From the NCBI GenBank assembly GCA_009103225.1, contig RHPI01000773.1, positions 332,664-396,663 of the forward strand: a stretch of 64,000 nt of DNA. Reading direction: 5' to 3'. Positions 1-12,500 of the stretch are shown here, piece by piece. The DNA comes from Chlorokybus atmophyticus. Its lineage: Eukaryota > Streptophyta > Chlorokybophyceae > Chlorokybales > Chlorokybaceae. Position numbers and translations under genes: made by a program. Position 1 is the first letter of the stretch, and every line of letters starts with the position of its first letter. The notes beneath the pieces were generated by a model. The model searched no databases. It saw only the letters and a list, made by a program, of their open reading frames with translations, and was not told the origin of the DNA.

Positions 1-644
1 TCGTGCACTCAAGCCAAGCGACACTCTTGGGCCGCACATCCTTACGCAGTCTGTTGAGAAAAATGAATAGGTAAAAGACTAGACAAAATACCTTGTGTCA
101 CGACAAACAGGCAGTGCAGACATAAACATCCAAGATCGTCCTTGCATGCATGCATTTGCCCGTGCAAACTCTAGCATGCATGACGTGATTTGCACATTAT
201 CAAATGCGTAGGGTGGAAACAGCACACAACCAGTGCTCACACATTGCTGAGCTTCACCTTCCAGCAATCGCGTGTCAATCTCATACCTGAACATTCACCA
301 GGTGTCTGCATGGCTGCCCCGTCTCCATCAGCCTGTCTTTGGTCCGTCCCGGCACCCAAGGCACTCACGCTAGGAAGGGCAACAGGCAGGCCAATTGAGC
401 AGTCAACGCTTTCGCCATTGCTCATGAACCTGTTCACAGTCTCCTTCTCCTCTTTCTCCTCATCTGCCGCTGCCGCCACTGGCGTGTCCTCGGCGTGTGA
501 TTTGTCCACCGCAGGGCGGGCGTCTCCACGCAACAACGCCTGCGCCACCGCCGGCAGAGAAAACCCTGCAATCGCCATGAGTAGAAAATCTCCCTCGCCT
601 GTACCCTCACCGCCACTGCCGCCGCCGCCGCCGCCGCCCGCCAA
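1..644 (-). CDS. Partial unknown gene leaving the left edge
   Basis: I do not recognise this protein. The reading frame from an ATG at 644 runs to about 237. It starts with a glycine run, followed by a hydrophobic-rich stretch (around residues 19-40) and an acidic Glu/Lys patch. A GTATGA donor lies just after the Pro-Gly-Glu-Cys-Ser codons near 289. A further exon after an acceptor at about 51 (minus-strand CAACAG) would read Leu-Arg-Lys-Asp-Val-Arg-Pro-Lys and then runs off the window. Codons are GC-rich at third positions, unlike the AT-rich surroundings, which supports coding. The C-terminal part is missing, so no function is proposed. The first exon could instead extend to the stop at 237. 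Confidence 0.45.
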
Positions 645-740
645 GTCAGCGGCGGAAACTTTGAAAGTTTCAAAGTTTAAACGTGCGTTTCAAGGCGGGA
701 AAGCCACCACTTTGAACGTGCATGGCATAACGTCGCCTCT

Positions 741-786
741 GTTGTAAGCATCAGCCTGCTGAATGCAGCAGGCTGATGCTTACAAC
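741..786. repeat. Perfect hairpin, 21-bp arms, 4-nt loop
   Basis: The arms at 741-761 and 766-786 are exact reverse complements around the loop AATG, and pairing continues imperfectly outward. It sits about 100 bp upstream of the start of the left-edge gene. It is one of several such hairpins in the window. Confidence 0.9.
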
Positions 787-1614
787 GGAGGTGGCGGTAT
801 TATAACTGTGGGCAGTGCAGGCTTAGTAAGCAGGTCGCTTTCGCGTCAATGTCACTAGCTTTTCGATCAGCTATAATATGCCTGGAGATTCACTCCTTCA
901 TGCGGCGGCGCGGCGCCATGTGTAGGGTCCCTGGCCGCGAAGCGTCCTGTGTCGTGTAGGTGCGGGGCATTTTGTGGCGCCGCCGCCTGGCAGCGCGGCT
1001 CGGCCGGTGGCAAGGCAGAACTCACAGCTTCGCCGATGATTGGCGGAGATTTGGGTCATGCCAGTGTACTGGCCTTCTGCTTCACTTTCTGGTAGCGCAG
1101 CTGTCCGAAGTGTAGCCTGCTTGTGTGTGCGCTCTAGCCACTGCCGCCAGTTGGCTAGCCAAGTCCTTCCCCTGTCTGCTGGTTGACCAGCTGCCCAGCG
1201 CTGGCCTTCTCTCTCAGCTGCGTCAGCTGGGACGGACGTCAGCTGCCTCCAACCCAAGCAGTTACGCAGGCTTTCAGTGATACGAGTCGTGTTGTCGTTG
1301 TTTGTCAGCAGCAAGGCCTGGACTGAAGGTCACATGATACATCACCGGCATGCCTTTCTTACCCCAGCAGGTGAATTCGACTAATGGCCATACACGCACA
1401 AATCTTGCCTAAACCATGTGTTGTGGTGTCAAAGGCATGTACATGCAATGTGGTGTATGAAGATGTTTTCCCACTCCTGCATGCACTCCTACATCGCCAA
1501 TGGTCACCTTCGTGGCAACTTACCATACTCACAGAATTGAGAAAGCCGGCCAGCTGTGTGTGAGAAACACAACAAATACTCAATGCTGCCTTTCTTGCTG
1601 TTACCGCAGGCAAC
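787..1614. other. Intergenic, with a doubtful minus-strand ORF
   Basis: The only long frame is on the minus strand, 898-1314 (138 residues, Trp/Arg/Ala-rich, ending in alanines). It has no recognisable domain, its GC content is high, and it may be chance. A TATAAT-like AT-rich patch lies near 800 and 870. Nothing else is supported. Confidence 0.3.
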
Positions 1615-3851
1615 ATGATTGTGCAATACGCTTGTGCAATTCTGCTTGCAAGTGTTCTGCCGCAACGAGTCTCCTGCAGCAATGCAAGGGATTCCGTGTG
1701 GACCAACAACTATGACAACACCGTGGAGAGGATACAGGCGCAGATGAACGCCGGAAACCTGCAAGAGGTCACTCACAGCAGCATAGCGTCTGGAGGCACA
1801 CTTTTGCAGGCGCAGGACATAGTGCAGGCCAACCAGATCTGGCGACGCAAGATTGTTTCACCTTCTGGCGACAAGGAGGAGGAGGACCAATTTTCCAGCA
1901 GAGACTGCCTTCCCCTTGTTGTCCAGTCGAGACAGCGCAAGAGCGCCCTGCTACAACGCCAACACCTGCGAGTCTCTTACTGCTTCAAAATCTGCGTGGT
2001 GAGCGCGAACACAAGACAGCTTAGCAGCTGAGGTACTGCTTGTTTTGCTTGAAAGATCTGCATGCTTATGTAATGACTGATCTGCAAACTGTGCATGTCA
2101 GGATTTCCCTCAGTGTTTGCACACTACACCCTTGTACAGGGACCAGACAAGCGGTCAGTACGTCACGGCTGTGCATTGCAACACGCAAGTGTACGACGGA
2201 CAGAATGGCCCTGCCATTAGGCTGCAGGTTCGCACGGGGGACCTGAACGCGCCGGCACCCGTGTGTCGCAACCTGGTGGACAACAACCTCATCGCCAGTG
2301 TTGCCACGCCAATACTGGCCACCACCACCACCCAGGACGGTACCACGCAGGAGCAATACTCTCTTTCTGTACCAACGGAGCTGTTGAGCAGCAGCGCTTT
2401 GCCGATGTTCTATACCCCCGACATCTTCACGCACAGAAGAAACTTACCTATGGCAGTGCAGCAGCAGACCGATGCCAACGCACGGGTCACCGCACACTTG
2501 ACTGCTACCAATTTGCTGAACGCAACAGCAGCAACGCAGAATGACAGATCGCTTTCATGGGGAGTCAATGCCGCTTCTGCACTGGTGGATAACTTGTGGC
2601 TTACCGCTGCTCCGTCTGATGGCAGCAGGACTTGGTCGGCCTCAGCCGTGTTTGTGCATGGTACAAGTAGTGCCAACCCGACTCAAGTCGACAGCCAGAA
2701 TTTCTACCCTACCGCACCAAACGAATTAAATGAACTCAACGGAGGTTGCTCTTTCATCCTGCCCACCCTTGCTTCATACGCATCCTGCCTTCAACAGCTC
2801 CATTCCTTCAATCTGCCTTCTAACATCGACACGTCTCGATGCGTGCAAGACCCAATTGCACACTATGTCAACTTCTCCAATATCTGCTATAGAGGTATTC
2901 AGGGCATGGACCCTTCAGGCACAATTTGTGACAAGTACATCTTTTGGATCAACCAGCCGGATACGGCATGCTACGAATCCTCCTATATGTACCTGATGAG
3001 AGCGGGCTCCAATCCTCGCGCGCTGGGAACTACTAGCGCCACGTACGCATCGGCGGCCGAGCTGGTGCAGTCCGCGCAAGGTGAGCCGGACTCCATTAGT
3101 CTGGATGAAATGAAGCAGGACATCCAGTTCGTGCGGCTCTATGACATGAGCTATGCCATCTGGCCCTACAGCAACGGATGGACAGACCAGGAGGTGGATG
3201 CCATCATCAATAGCAGCATACAGGTGCAGCAGAGCACACTCGAGGGATACTTCCAGACGGAAGCCACCAATAGTAATGTGTTCCAGTCCATTGCTCTAAT
3301 CATACTGGCCGTACTAGGCGTTGTGATGTCAGACCCGGATGTGATCGTCCGGTACAGCAAATGGTTCACAGCAAAGGTGCTGAAGCAGACTGACCTTAAG
3401 GGTCGACGAGCTCAATGGGTGGCAGGATTGATGCAGTTCTGCGTGGCTGGGGCCGTCCTGGCAGGTAAGTAGTAGATAGTAATAACCGTATCTTCAATGG
3501 ACAGTGCTTTTATGAAGCAAACAGAGATACCGACACTGTTTCCTCCCTGATGCTGTTCTCTCTCTGTGTCTGGCAGGTCCAATTGCGGCTCTGGTTTTGG
3601 CAGCAGCACAGGGCGACGGCAACGTAAAAGAGTTGATTCTCAGCGCTGATTCAGCAACGCCGCTATACTTGCAAAACAGAGCACCTGGGGGATACGGATT
3701 GATCACCACAGTGCGGGTGGCGCAGTTTACCGAGGCTGTTGATTGGCAGATTGGCTTAGTCATCACCTTCACCGTGCTGGCCGCTTTCCCAAGCTGCATC
3801 CGTGCCTTCCGCGCAGCAGGACCCAATGCTCATGATTGGTTCTCCGTATGA
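1615..3851 (+). CDS. Secreted/membrane protein of unknown family
   Basis: The ATG at 1615 begins a clear signal peptide (MIVQYACAILLASVLPQ, then a small-residue cleavage region). A long Asn/Thr/Ser-rich ectodomain with many cysteines follows. Near the C-terminus are three hydrophobic segments: one after Phe-Gln-Ser at about 3283-3330, one at about 3410-3600 spanning the last intron, and one at about 3740-3800. The last intron is 3465-3576 (GTAAGT...GGCAG), and the stop TGA is at 3849. Downstream of residue ~85 the frame of the first exon is uncertain. Another frame (Asn-Ala-Asn-Thr-Cys-Glu-Ser) joins cleanly through a GTGAGC donor near 2000 to an acceptor at about 2140 and looks more protein-like. 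So a short intron or an indel may lie near 1855-1890. I do not recognise the family; the topology suggests a surface protein with a C-terminal membrane anchor. Confidence 0.65.
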
Positions 3852-4979
3852 AGATATGGAGAGGGGGAATTGTCACTGGTTGGTGCTGTAACTTTTCATC
3901 ACAGGGATGCTTCCCACAAAACGCTGTGAGCACCTGAGCAGGACGTCTCGTATGATGATTGTGTAGGCTTTCAGGTTCCGGCAGGACACGTGCTGTGTGG
4001 GTAACTGATTACCATTGTGAACCGATGTATAATCAAGCACACGTGTACCTGTTTATGTACACATAACCATGTACCTAACCACTATGCGTGACAAGATGTT
4101 GGCATGCATGCGGGCGCTCCAGGGCAACACCGCTACTGCTGGTAGGTGAGTGCTAGTGCATGGCAGCTATAGCTGGGTGCACTACGATTGAGCAAGTGCA
4201 AACACAGCTGACTGTGGTACTCCTTGGACTCGGCTTGTGGGCGTGTGCACACATGTACACATGTATGCACCTACGCTGGTAGAAGGCAGTCAGTGCTGTT
4301 GGGAAGTGAAGGTCTGCGTGCATTCTTTGTGTGCATGCATGTGTGCGTGTGTCTTAGGGCCTTGGGTGATGGTTACATGCAAGTTGTGCTTATCACATGC
4401 AATGCTGTTCGGCAGTTGGACAGTGTTACACCAGATTGCCGTTACTGACGATTCCAATAGTCGTCAAACTCAATCCACTGAACAGATATCATAGACTTCG
4501 TCATTATGCACCCATTCGGCATGCACCCTCAGCAGCTATGTCTTGTACGGTTTGTAACATACCAATAGCCGGGACACACGAGCAAGCAGATCATTTGCTC
4601 ATTTTACGTGAGTCCGTCGCTTCATTGCATCTCCCTGTACCAGCACCTTTGTTGAGCTGTGTTGGACATGGTTATGCATACCAACCGCAGCTGTTTGCTG
4701 AGCCTCTTGGATCAGGAGTATGCAACAAACTTATGTTCAATCTCTGGTGCAATGTGCGAGCAAGTCCTTGGCTGTGCGCTCCTGCTCAATGTGCTGCTGG
4801 TAATAAGGCATTACAAGCTCCTTACCATAGCAAAGGATGCCCAAAAGGTGAGTACGCATAGCCGATCTCAACTGCAGTATGGTATGCTTGACCGTGCGTA
4901 CTGCCAAATTTACTTTGTACAAGGAATCCGGTATTGCGGAGTAGTTCGGTCATCTTCTCTGCATTTCCGCCCACGTCGC

Positions 4980-5010
4980 TGCCACAAGTGGCGTCGCTGC
5001 CACAAGTGGC
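4980..5010 (+). repeat. Short tandem duplication
   Basis: The 15-base unit GCTGCCACAAGTGGC followed by GTC/ATC occurs twice in a row. It is a local duplication in non-coding sequence. Confidence 0.6.
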
Positions 5011-5634
5011 ATCGCTTGCATGAGACGCATGGTCGCACGCACTCTAGAGGCACATGTGTGCGGCTTGCTGACATGGTGCAAAGCCTTAGTGGTACCAGCG
5101 AAGGCTTTGCCCATGTGACGGGGTGCACCATCATTACATGATTGTTCCAGGCTGGGCGCCAGTAACACCGCGACCCCCGCAACCGGCGGACGCTGCACTG
5201 ACTACCGTGTGCCAGGCGCTGTGGACGTGTTGGCATACGAGGGCAGGTCTGTTGGGTGATTCGGGGATGAGAGTGTACAGAAGTCCCCACCCCAAGCAAC
5301 AGCAGTGTTCTGGATGTACAGGTAATCACAGGTGCATGCATGTATGTTGCACGGGGTATGGGCAGCAGTGCAGATAGATAGTAGTAGCAATTAGGTGGAA
5401 CATCACTGTGGTGACTATAAGGGTGCAGGTACGCATGTGTGTCTCTCACACACACACGCACACACATACACTTGTGCATACTGGTGCAATCTCAACTACT
5501 CTGCGTACACATACACAGGCAGGCCACGGTCATTGACTTCCCCTCCCACGCCCTCACTCTCCCCATGCCCTCCGCCGCCATCCTGTCTCGACACCGCGCT
5601 TCCTTGCCCTCCTCACAAACCCAACCCTCTCCTT

Positions 5635-5674
5635 CACACAAACGCACTGCTAACAATAGCAGTGCGTTTGTGTG
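5635..5674. repeat. Perfect hairpin, 18-bp arms, 4-nt loop
   Basis: The arms at 5635-5652 and 5657-5674 are exact reverse complements with the loop ACAA. It is in intergenic sequence and could form a cruciform or an RNA hairpin. Confidence 0.9.
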
Positions 5675-6123
5675 TTGCGTAGTGCCCTTCCAACAGTGAG
5701 GAGCACTGGCAGTGCCTGTGCTTTGCGCCCTCATGGTTGGCTGTGCGTGGATGGGAGTGAGTGTGTCGGTAAGCGTGACGGGATGTGTCATAAGGATGTG
5801 TGGACTAGCGCGCGAGTGTTGCATCAGCAGCGCAGACCATGTACATGACATTCCCCTCTATTATCATTGGCGTGTATATATATATGGTAATGAACCTACC
5901 GATTTTTGCCATTGGTACATGCATGTGCCAGAGGCCACTCCTGCAACTTGCATGCGCGTGTGTTGCTTGACCAGCGGTGCCCACTCATACTTACCAGCTT
6001 GTGCTGCAAGCTTCCAGCCACCAAACCATCGACTTCCATGCACCACATGACAGCCACAACGCATAAAACTGAAGACAACAATGGCCATGTTGGCTGGTGC
6101 AGCGACACGCAGCCGTCATTGCA

Positions 6124-9100
6124 CTATTCCTCATCAGGTAGAGCTTTGCCCAAGTCCCAGTAATGTCCAACATTCTTATCCGATAAGAACTTGTGGGCTG
6201 CAGCTTCAGTGCGCGGCGTCTGGATCTCAAATCGCTTGAAAGCGGGCTTTGTAACACTGCCTCGCCATACTAGTCGACACCTATTGCTACGCCTTTTCCT
6301 CGCGGCTTCCTCGTCCTCCTCTTCCTCAGCTCCCTCAGCGGTAGCAGTCCAGTCTATGCGCCGCAGCATCAGATTGGAGTACCGTTTCAGGCTTTTCGCT
6401 ACACCCTCCACTACCACCAGGGTGAAAGACTCCGTGCACATGACCGCTGCGCCTGTCAACCTATTTTCTTGCGCATTCACGTCTACTTTGAACCGGTTCT
6501 GCGGCCGCGACAAGTCCTCTACTCGAAACACCGCCACCTTCGCACAGTGACAGCCTGCTGAGTTCACACCACACAACATGCACGGACGTTACAAGGCAGA
6601 AGCAACTTACCTGTGTATCATAAGTTTGCTCTCGTTCTCCAAACAGCTTCTTGTTTTTCTTCTCCTTTCGCTCAGCTGGAGTCAGCTTGCGCGCAAGATT
6701 CCGGTCGTGGTGCGCAGCTTCTCGCTCAGCCATCTGCTCGCGAACCTCCTTCTCCATCTTAGTGGGATCCTGATACACCAGCAGAAGGCCATAAGGACTG
6801 TATCTACACATGACTTGCAACAGTTGTTACTACTCACGAGCCCCAGCAATGCTTACCTGCACAGCATCTGTCCCCAACACTCGCATCAAGTTGGAGATCT
6901 TGACTTTTGCTTTGGGTGGCGGTAGCAGCCCTTGCCGGATCATCTCCTGTTTTTCCTGCTCTCGAGCCAACCGCCTCTGCTTCCTCATCTTTTTGCGCTC
7001 TTTCTTAGTCAACATTAGCGGTTGCGGAGGGGGCGGTGCAGCTTCTGCAGGCGGCTCTATGGGTACAGGGTGCTCAACATAGATGGTGATCTGCAGCACA
7101 GTCAATGTGAGACAATGCAACCTGCGGCTAGATGATGCAGTGACATGTCACCTACCTTGTCCTTATTCAGCTCAAGCGGAGGCCCAGCGCCATCCTGTGT
7201 CCTGTCAGATTCTGACGGAATGTTCTCATACGTGCCAGATGGCAGGAGTGCCACATCCCACCACTCCACATCTGGCACAGGTTCCCGCTCGCGCTTCTTT
7301 GGAGGTGCAACCTGGAAATGCGAGGAAGATAGACATGAAGCTTGCGCTACAACCACAAGCCAACCATAACAGCATTGCTTGCAACACGCCGCATACCTTG
7401 GACCCTAATTGAATCAGATTCGGATTGACGTCTTCTTCATCGGCACCGTACCTCTTATCTGCAGCTTTGGCCAACTTCTCTTGGCGTGCTCGCTCATCAC
7501 CAAATCGCGCTCGTAACCTCTGCAAACACAGTGTATCAACGTGTGCAAGCTGCCGGCATCACTGCTCACCAGCACACAACACAACAGGAGCTTTTACAAT
7601 GCACGCACCCGACCCGCACTTGCAACCAAGGCATACCAGTATACCTGTGCCTCAGCCTGCTTCTGAAAGGTGCCTTCCTCCACAAAGGTGAATGTTGAGC
7701 GCTTGGGTCGCAACAAGGCTTTCTTGTCGATGCCCATGCGCGGATCAAAGAAAGTGCTTGTGGTCAGCTCCTCCTCGCTGGGACGCTCAATCTTGAAGGC
7801 CTCCTTTTTGGCCTTGTTGATATTGACCTTCAGCGTGCTTACAGCTGCCACCTGTGATTACACGAGCTACTGTAAGCTTCTGCTCACAAGGGCGATGCAT
7901 CAGCCTGGCATAAAAAGCCACAAGTAATGTACCTTGTGCTCAATAACGTTGCCCTGCTCATCTATCTCTCGCCCTTGTGCATCAACTCTCAGCACTGGAG
8001 GGCGGAACGGCTTCGCAGCCTTGGCAAGGTTGGGCTGCATCGCTGCTATCGCCGCCATCATCTCCGGTGTCGGTTTGTACCCCCGCGCCATAGCAGCCAT
8101 GATGGCCTAAGTCCAGATTTGATATGTCACCGAGCAATTGATGTACCAACCATGAGACGTAAGCACGCATTGGCCACCCAACGGCAGGATGTGTAATGAA
8201 CATACCTGCAATTGAGCTGGTGGGATTGTTGGCGCAGCTGTTGCCGCTGCAGGTGTGCTTGCCACTGGAGGTGCAGCTGCTGCTGCGGGTGCGGGTGCAG
8301 CAGCAGGCTTCAATGCTACCCCACCTGCTTGCACTCTGGCCTTGAGAGCATTGGCTTTCTGTTGTTGCAACACACTAGTGAGCTGACCAGCTCTCAACCG
8401 ACACCTATCATTCACTAGAGCAAGTCATGAGCACGAAGACGACCATGCACGGCATGTGAACAACAGTGGAACAACTTTCATCGTCAGCTTCTTCTTGGAT
8501 TTGTCGATGTATGCAACGCTCTGATAAAATCGTCATCCGGCTAGTCCCTTCACAACACAACTTGCCCCAGGACACGAAAACAACACAGACAGCTGTATGT
8601 GGAATAAAACAGTGTCTGCAACGCGCACATTTCCAACCACACCATCCGCTCAATGTATGCTTCAAGAGACCACTGTTGTTGATATGCAACTGTCTCATAA
8701 CACTAGCTGCGTATGGTGGTGCCGCTGCTGTGCATCCCACAAACAAACCGCAGCTCTTGGCAACATGATGCAGTGTTACTCTACGGGCGCAAGCAATTGC
8801 GCATGGCATAAACACGGATAGGGGGCAGCACATACGATACGATACGATAACCAGCCCTCAACCATCATGACGGTACATGCGAGGTGCATGCGCACAAACG
8901 GTAAAATTGGCCAAACTGCATGCATATGTCACCATTAATCACCTGCAAGGCCGCTTTGGCCTTGGCGAGCAGCGCTGTCTTGTCCACCAAAGGGGCGGCG
9001 GGGGCGGCCACCGGAGCGGCGGTGGCCGCCCCATTGGTCGCAGCAGGCGCGGCGGAATCAGCAGCAGGCTCGTCCCATTTTCGCCGTTTTCTCAACCCTC

Positions 9101-9176
9101 CGTCGCCTGTCCCTGAGTCCTCAGCTTTCCGCTTGTCAACATCCGCCGCCCCGGCCATGACGTCGGCTACGTCCAC
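6124..9176 (-). CDS. PRPF3: U4/U6 small nuclear ribonucleoprotein Prp3
   Basis: Prp3 binds the U4/U6 snRNA duplex and helps hold the U4/U6.U5 tri-snRNP together for spliceosome assembly in the nucleus. I could chain nine exons in phase: 9176-8943, 8382-8206, 8106-7933, 7851-7645, 7519-7397, 7311-7156, 7090-6857, 6769-6611 and 6537-6124, giving about 625 residues (human 683). The N-terminus has a Lys/Arg patch (RKRRKWDEP). The middle carries the family block with LTKKERKKMRKQRR and LMRVLGTDAVQDPTKMEKEVREQ split by an intron. The C-terminal DUF1115-type domain includes FTLVVVEG, LMLRRIDW and the terminal HYWDLGKALPDEE. Exon 2 is Ala/Pro-rich. The last acceptor (GCGAAG) is inferred from homology. 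The gene shares a 365-bp upstream region with the divergent CCT2. The start could instead be the second Met a few codons in. Confidence 0.93.
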
Positions 9177-9541
9177 GGCGATGCCGCCAACTACGCTCGC
9201 CCAGTCTCTACGAGACCCTAACCCTAGTTCCAGTCCGGCTCAGCAGAGCCTATTTGTTATTAAACCAGATCGTAAGACGGTTAGCTTTGCCTTAACAATT
9301 AACGGCAATTCACGTCTGTGGTTAAGCACGGGTTGTTGAGGCGGCGGCGGCGGTGGCGGCGGCGCCAAGCGAAAAGGCGGCGGAGGAGAAGGCGGTGTGC
9401 ATTGACACGGCTAGGGTAGGTCTAGCGGGACTCTTAGTTGTGTGATTGTGGGCTATTAGAACTAGCACCTTAGAGCTCGCACTCAACCCTAGGAGACGAG
9501 AGCTTTCCCGCCCAAACAAGCCGCCGCAGCAGCAGGCAAAG
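9177..9541. promoter_or_regulatory. Shared promoter region of PRPF3 and CCT2
   Basis: Two head-to-head housekeeping genes are separated by only 365 bp, so this interval must hold both promoters or one bidirectional one. It contains a GC-rich GGCGGC block (9340-9370) near the CCT2 side and ACCCTAACCCTAG-like sequence at about 9215-9230. No TATA box was assigned. Confidence 0.6.
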
Positions 9542-12500
9542 ATGAACTTTGGTGGACGCCCAGGCGCCTCCATCTTTAAGAAGGAGGCGCAGGAGGAGAA
9601 GGGTGACAATGCGCGGCTGTCGAACTTCGTCGGCGCCATGGCCATTGCGGATCTCGTGAAGTCCACGCTTGGACCTAAGGTACAGGCATCGTGTTCATTC
9701 TGCGTGCGTGTGTGTGTGTGCGTACGCATTTTGAACGATGCGTCAATCACGTAATGACTGTTGGAGAGATTATCATTGTGTTAATGCGTCAAGCTACTTT
9801 AAGCGATCGCTTGAAGCAGCGTGCATGGTAACCATGCGGTGGTCATGCCAGTTCTCAAGCGCATGCTGTCGTTTACTCGTTGCGCACAATGTCATCTTCG
9901 TCAGCCTCACATGAAGCGATACAATGCGTTGCCACTAGAGCAAATTATGACCAGCACAATTTAGATCAGTCGATGACAGCATGCATTGACAACATCTCAG
10001 TGTCACCCGCTTGCTTTGTGCATGCGGCTATACCGGCCAAGCATTGTTGTTGGACTCTTGATATCTGCGCCAATGCCGTTAGGAGAGGTGCATGTACATG
10101 AGTACGCAGTGTACAGTATGGGGCATGCTGGCATCGCAACTGAGTGGACCTCATACTTGTACTGCATGTACATGAGTATGCAGTGTACAGTATGGGGCAT
10201 GCTGGCATCGCAACTGAGTGGACCTCATACTTGTACTGCAGGGCATGGACAAGATCTTGCAGTCTACCGGCCGTGGGCAGGATGTAACCGTCACCAATGA
10301 TGGAGCAACCATTTTAAAATCAGTGTTCATTGACAACCCTGCAGCCAAGGCAAGCGTGCATGTTTGTGCATGCATGCATGTTTGTGTTGTGATGTGGGTG
10401 TTGGAGCCTTGGTGTCTTGCCAAGAATGTCATAGGGGGGTTGTTGCAACTGCACTCGCATTTGTCGGCTGCCTGTAGGTATTGGTGGACATCAGTAAAGC
10501 TCAGGATGACGAGGTTGGAGACGGTACAACCAGTGTTGTTGTGCTTGCTGGCGAGCTTTTGCGTGAGGCCGAGCGTCTGTTGTCCCTGAAGCTGCACCCT
10601 ATGACGGTTATTGCCGGGTTTAGATTAGCTGCGGATACGGCCAGGGCAACGCTGGAGAAGCATGCTATGGATAACTCTGCAGACGAGGAAAGGTCAGTTG
10701 AGTGACACTGTGGGAGGTGGGGTCCACCGTCCAATGTATTAACACTCATCATCAATGCAGATTTCGTGCAGACCTTATCAACATAGCTAAGACTACCCTT
10801 AGCTCCAAAATCCTTTCGCAAGCGAAGGAGCATTTTGCCAAACTGGCTGTTGATGCAGGTATGCTCTTGGTTTATAACTTCTACAACAAGACGTTTTACA
10901 CTCTGCATGCTGTCGAGTTGGGAGATGTTGCAGTAAGAAGTGCACTGTGTGTGTGACAAGCCGGTTGCATGTTGTTACTTACACAACACATCGGCTCATC
11001 TGCTGGCAGTTTTGAGGTTGAAGGGTAGCGGCAACCTTGAGGCCATTCAGATCATCAAAAAGCCTGGTGGCGCCTTGGAAGAGAGTTTTCTTGACGAGGG
11101 CTTCATCCTGGACAAGAGGATAGGAGTTGGCCAGCCCAAGAGGTGAGAGCTGCAAGCAGTGTAAGCAATGTTTTGAGTGCAGGATGCATGATTGGTCACG
11201 TTTGTGGTTTGTGTTTTACAGGATAGAGAACGCCAAGATACTTGTTTCAAACACTCCTATGGATACAGATAAAGTCAAGATCTATGGTGCACGTGTTCGT
11301 GTGGACTCCATGGCCAAGGTTCAATTGTCACCACAAACAAGCAGTGTAATACAGGAATGGTTGATCGGCTGACTTTGATGCGGGTGTAGGTTGCAGAGAT
11401 TGAGGCAGCTGAAAAGGGCAAGATGAAGGAGAAGGTGGACAAGATTATTGCTCATGGAATCAACTGCTTCGTCAACAGACAGCTCATCTACAACTACCCA
11501 GAAGAGGTTTGACATGGTGTACCAGCAACAGCACAACCTACACGACGTATTGCCTTGCACACAACATGCTTAGTTTCACGTTAGCTTTCAGGTTGTCACC
11601 AGTTAGAAAGCTGCACTTGTTGATGTCATCCTGCTACGCTGCTAGTCATGCCACAGTTAAGGCACGTGCTGAGTTGTATGCACGTGCTTGCAGTTGTTTT
11701 CAGATGCTGGGGTCATGGCCATTGAGCATGCGGATTTTGATGGAATTGAGCGTCTCGCACTCGTGACAGGTACAAGCCGCGAGCAGCAGGGTTTTGTGTT
11801 GTCCCGTGTTTGTCTTCGTTTTGTATCGATTTTGTTTGTAGTTGTGAGTTCGAGACCAACACACCCGTTAAAATGTGTTGCAACTTGCTGCAGGCGGTGA
11901 CATTACGTCAACGTTTGACGATCCAGCCAATGTCAACCTTGGAGAGTGCAAGCTGATAGAGGAGGTATATTTAGTTTGCATCATGTGAGAGCAGTGCTGT
12001 TCAATTCGCTCATGTTGCATTGACCTGCGTTGGCAGATTATGATCGGCGAGGACAGGATGTTACATTTTAGCGGTGTAAAGCTCGGAGAAGCCTGCACCA
12101 TTGTCTTGCGGGGGGCTTCCAGCCATGTGCTGGGCGAAGCAGAGAGGTCATTGCACGATGCACTGTGCGTTTTGACAGCTGCCGTCAAGGATGCGCGCAT
12201 CCTGTGGGGTGGAGGATGGCCAGGTTTGGACTTCTTCTTGTGTTTTGTATGTATGCCGTGCTCACTGCTGCAGAAAACCATTTTTTACTTTTGTCACTGC
12301 CTGTATTACACACTTGCACCGCTGAGCATGCATCTCTACTGGCTACATGGCAGAAATGCTTATGGCTCGCGAAGTTGAAGCTCTGGCCGGCAAGACCCCG
12401 GGAAAGCGTGCTCTTGCAGTGGAGGGCTTTGCTCGTGCACTGCGTGGCATTCCAACAGCCATTGCAGATAATGCCGGTTTGGATTCAGCCGATCTCATCA

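Larger units (their letters stand above)
3852..6123. other. Intergenic; possible unresolved membrane exon
   Basis: A short hydrophobic frame at about 4740-4853 (Leu/Val-rich, ending at a good GTGAGT donor) and a Gly/Ala-rich frame after the acceptor at about 5150 may be exons of an unrecognised gene, but I could not join them in phase. The rest is CA/GT-rich sequence with a perfect hairpin at 5635-5674. Confidence 0.3.

Noticed and set aside
190-747. 185-residue plus-strand frame at the left end
   Set aside because: It is the complement of the better-supported minus-strand exon and is Pro/Ser-rich as expected for such a shadow.
9210-9235. Telomere-like ACCCTAACCCTAG sequence
   Set aside because: Only about two units, within a promoter between two housekeeping genes, so it is not a telomere.
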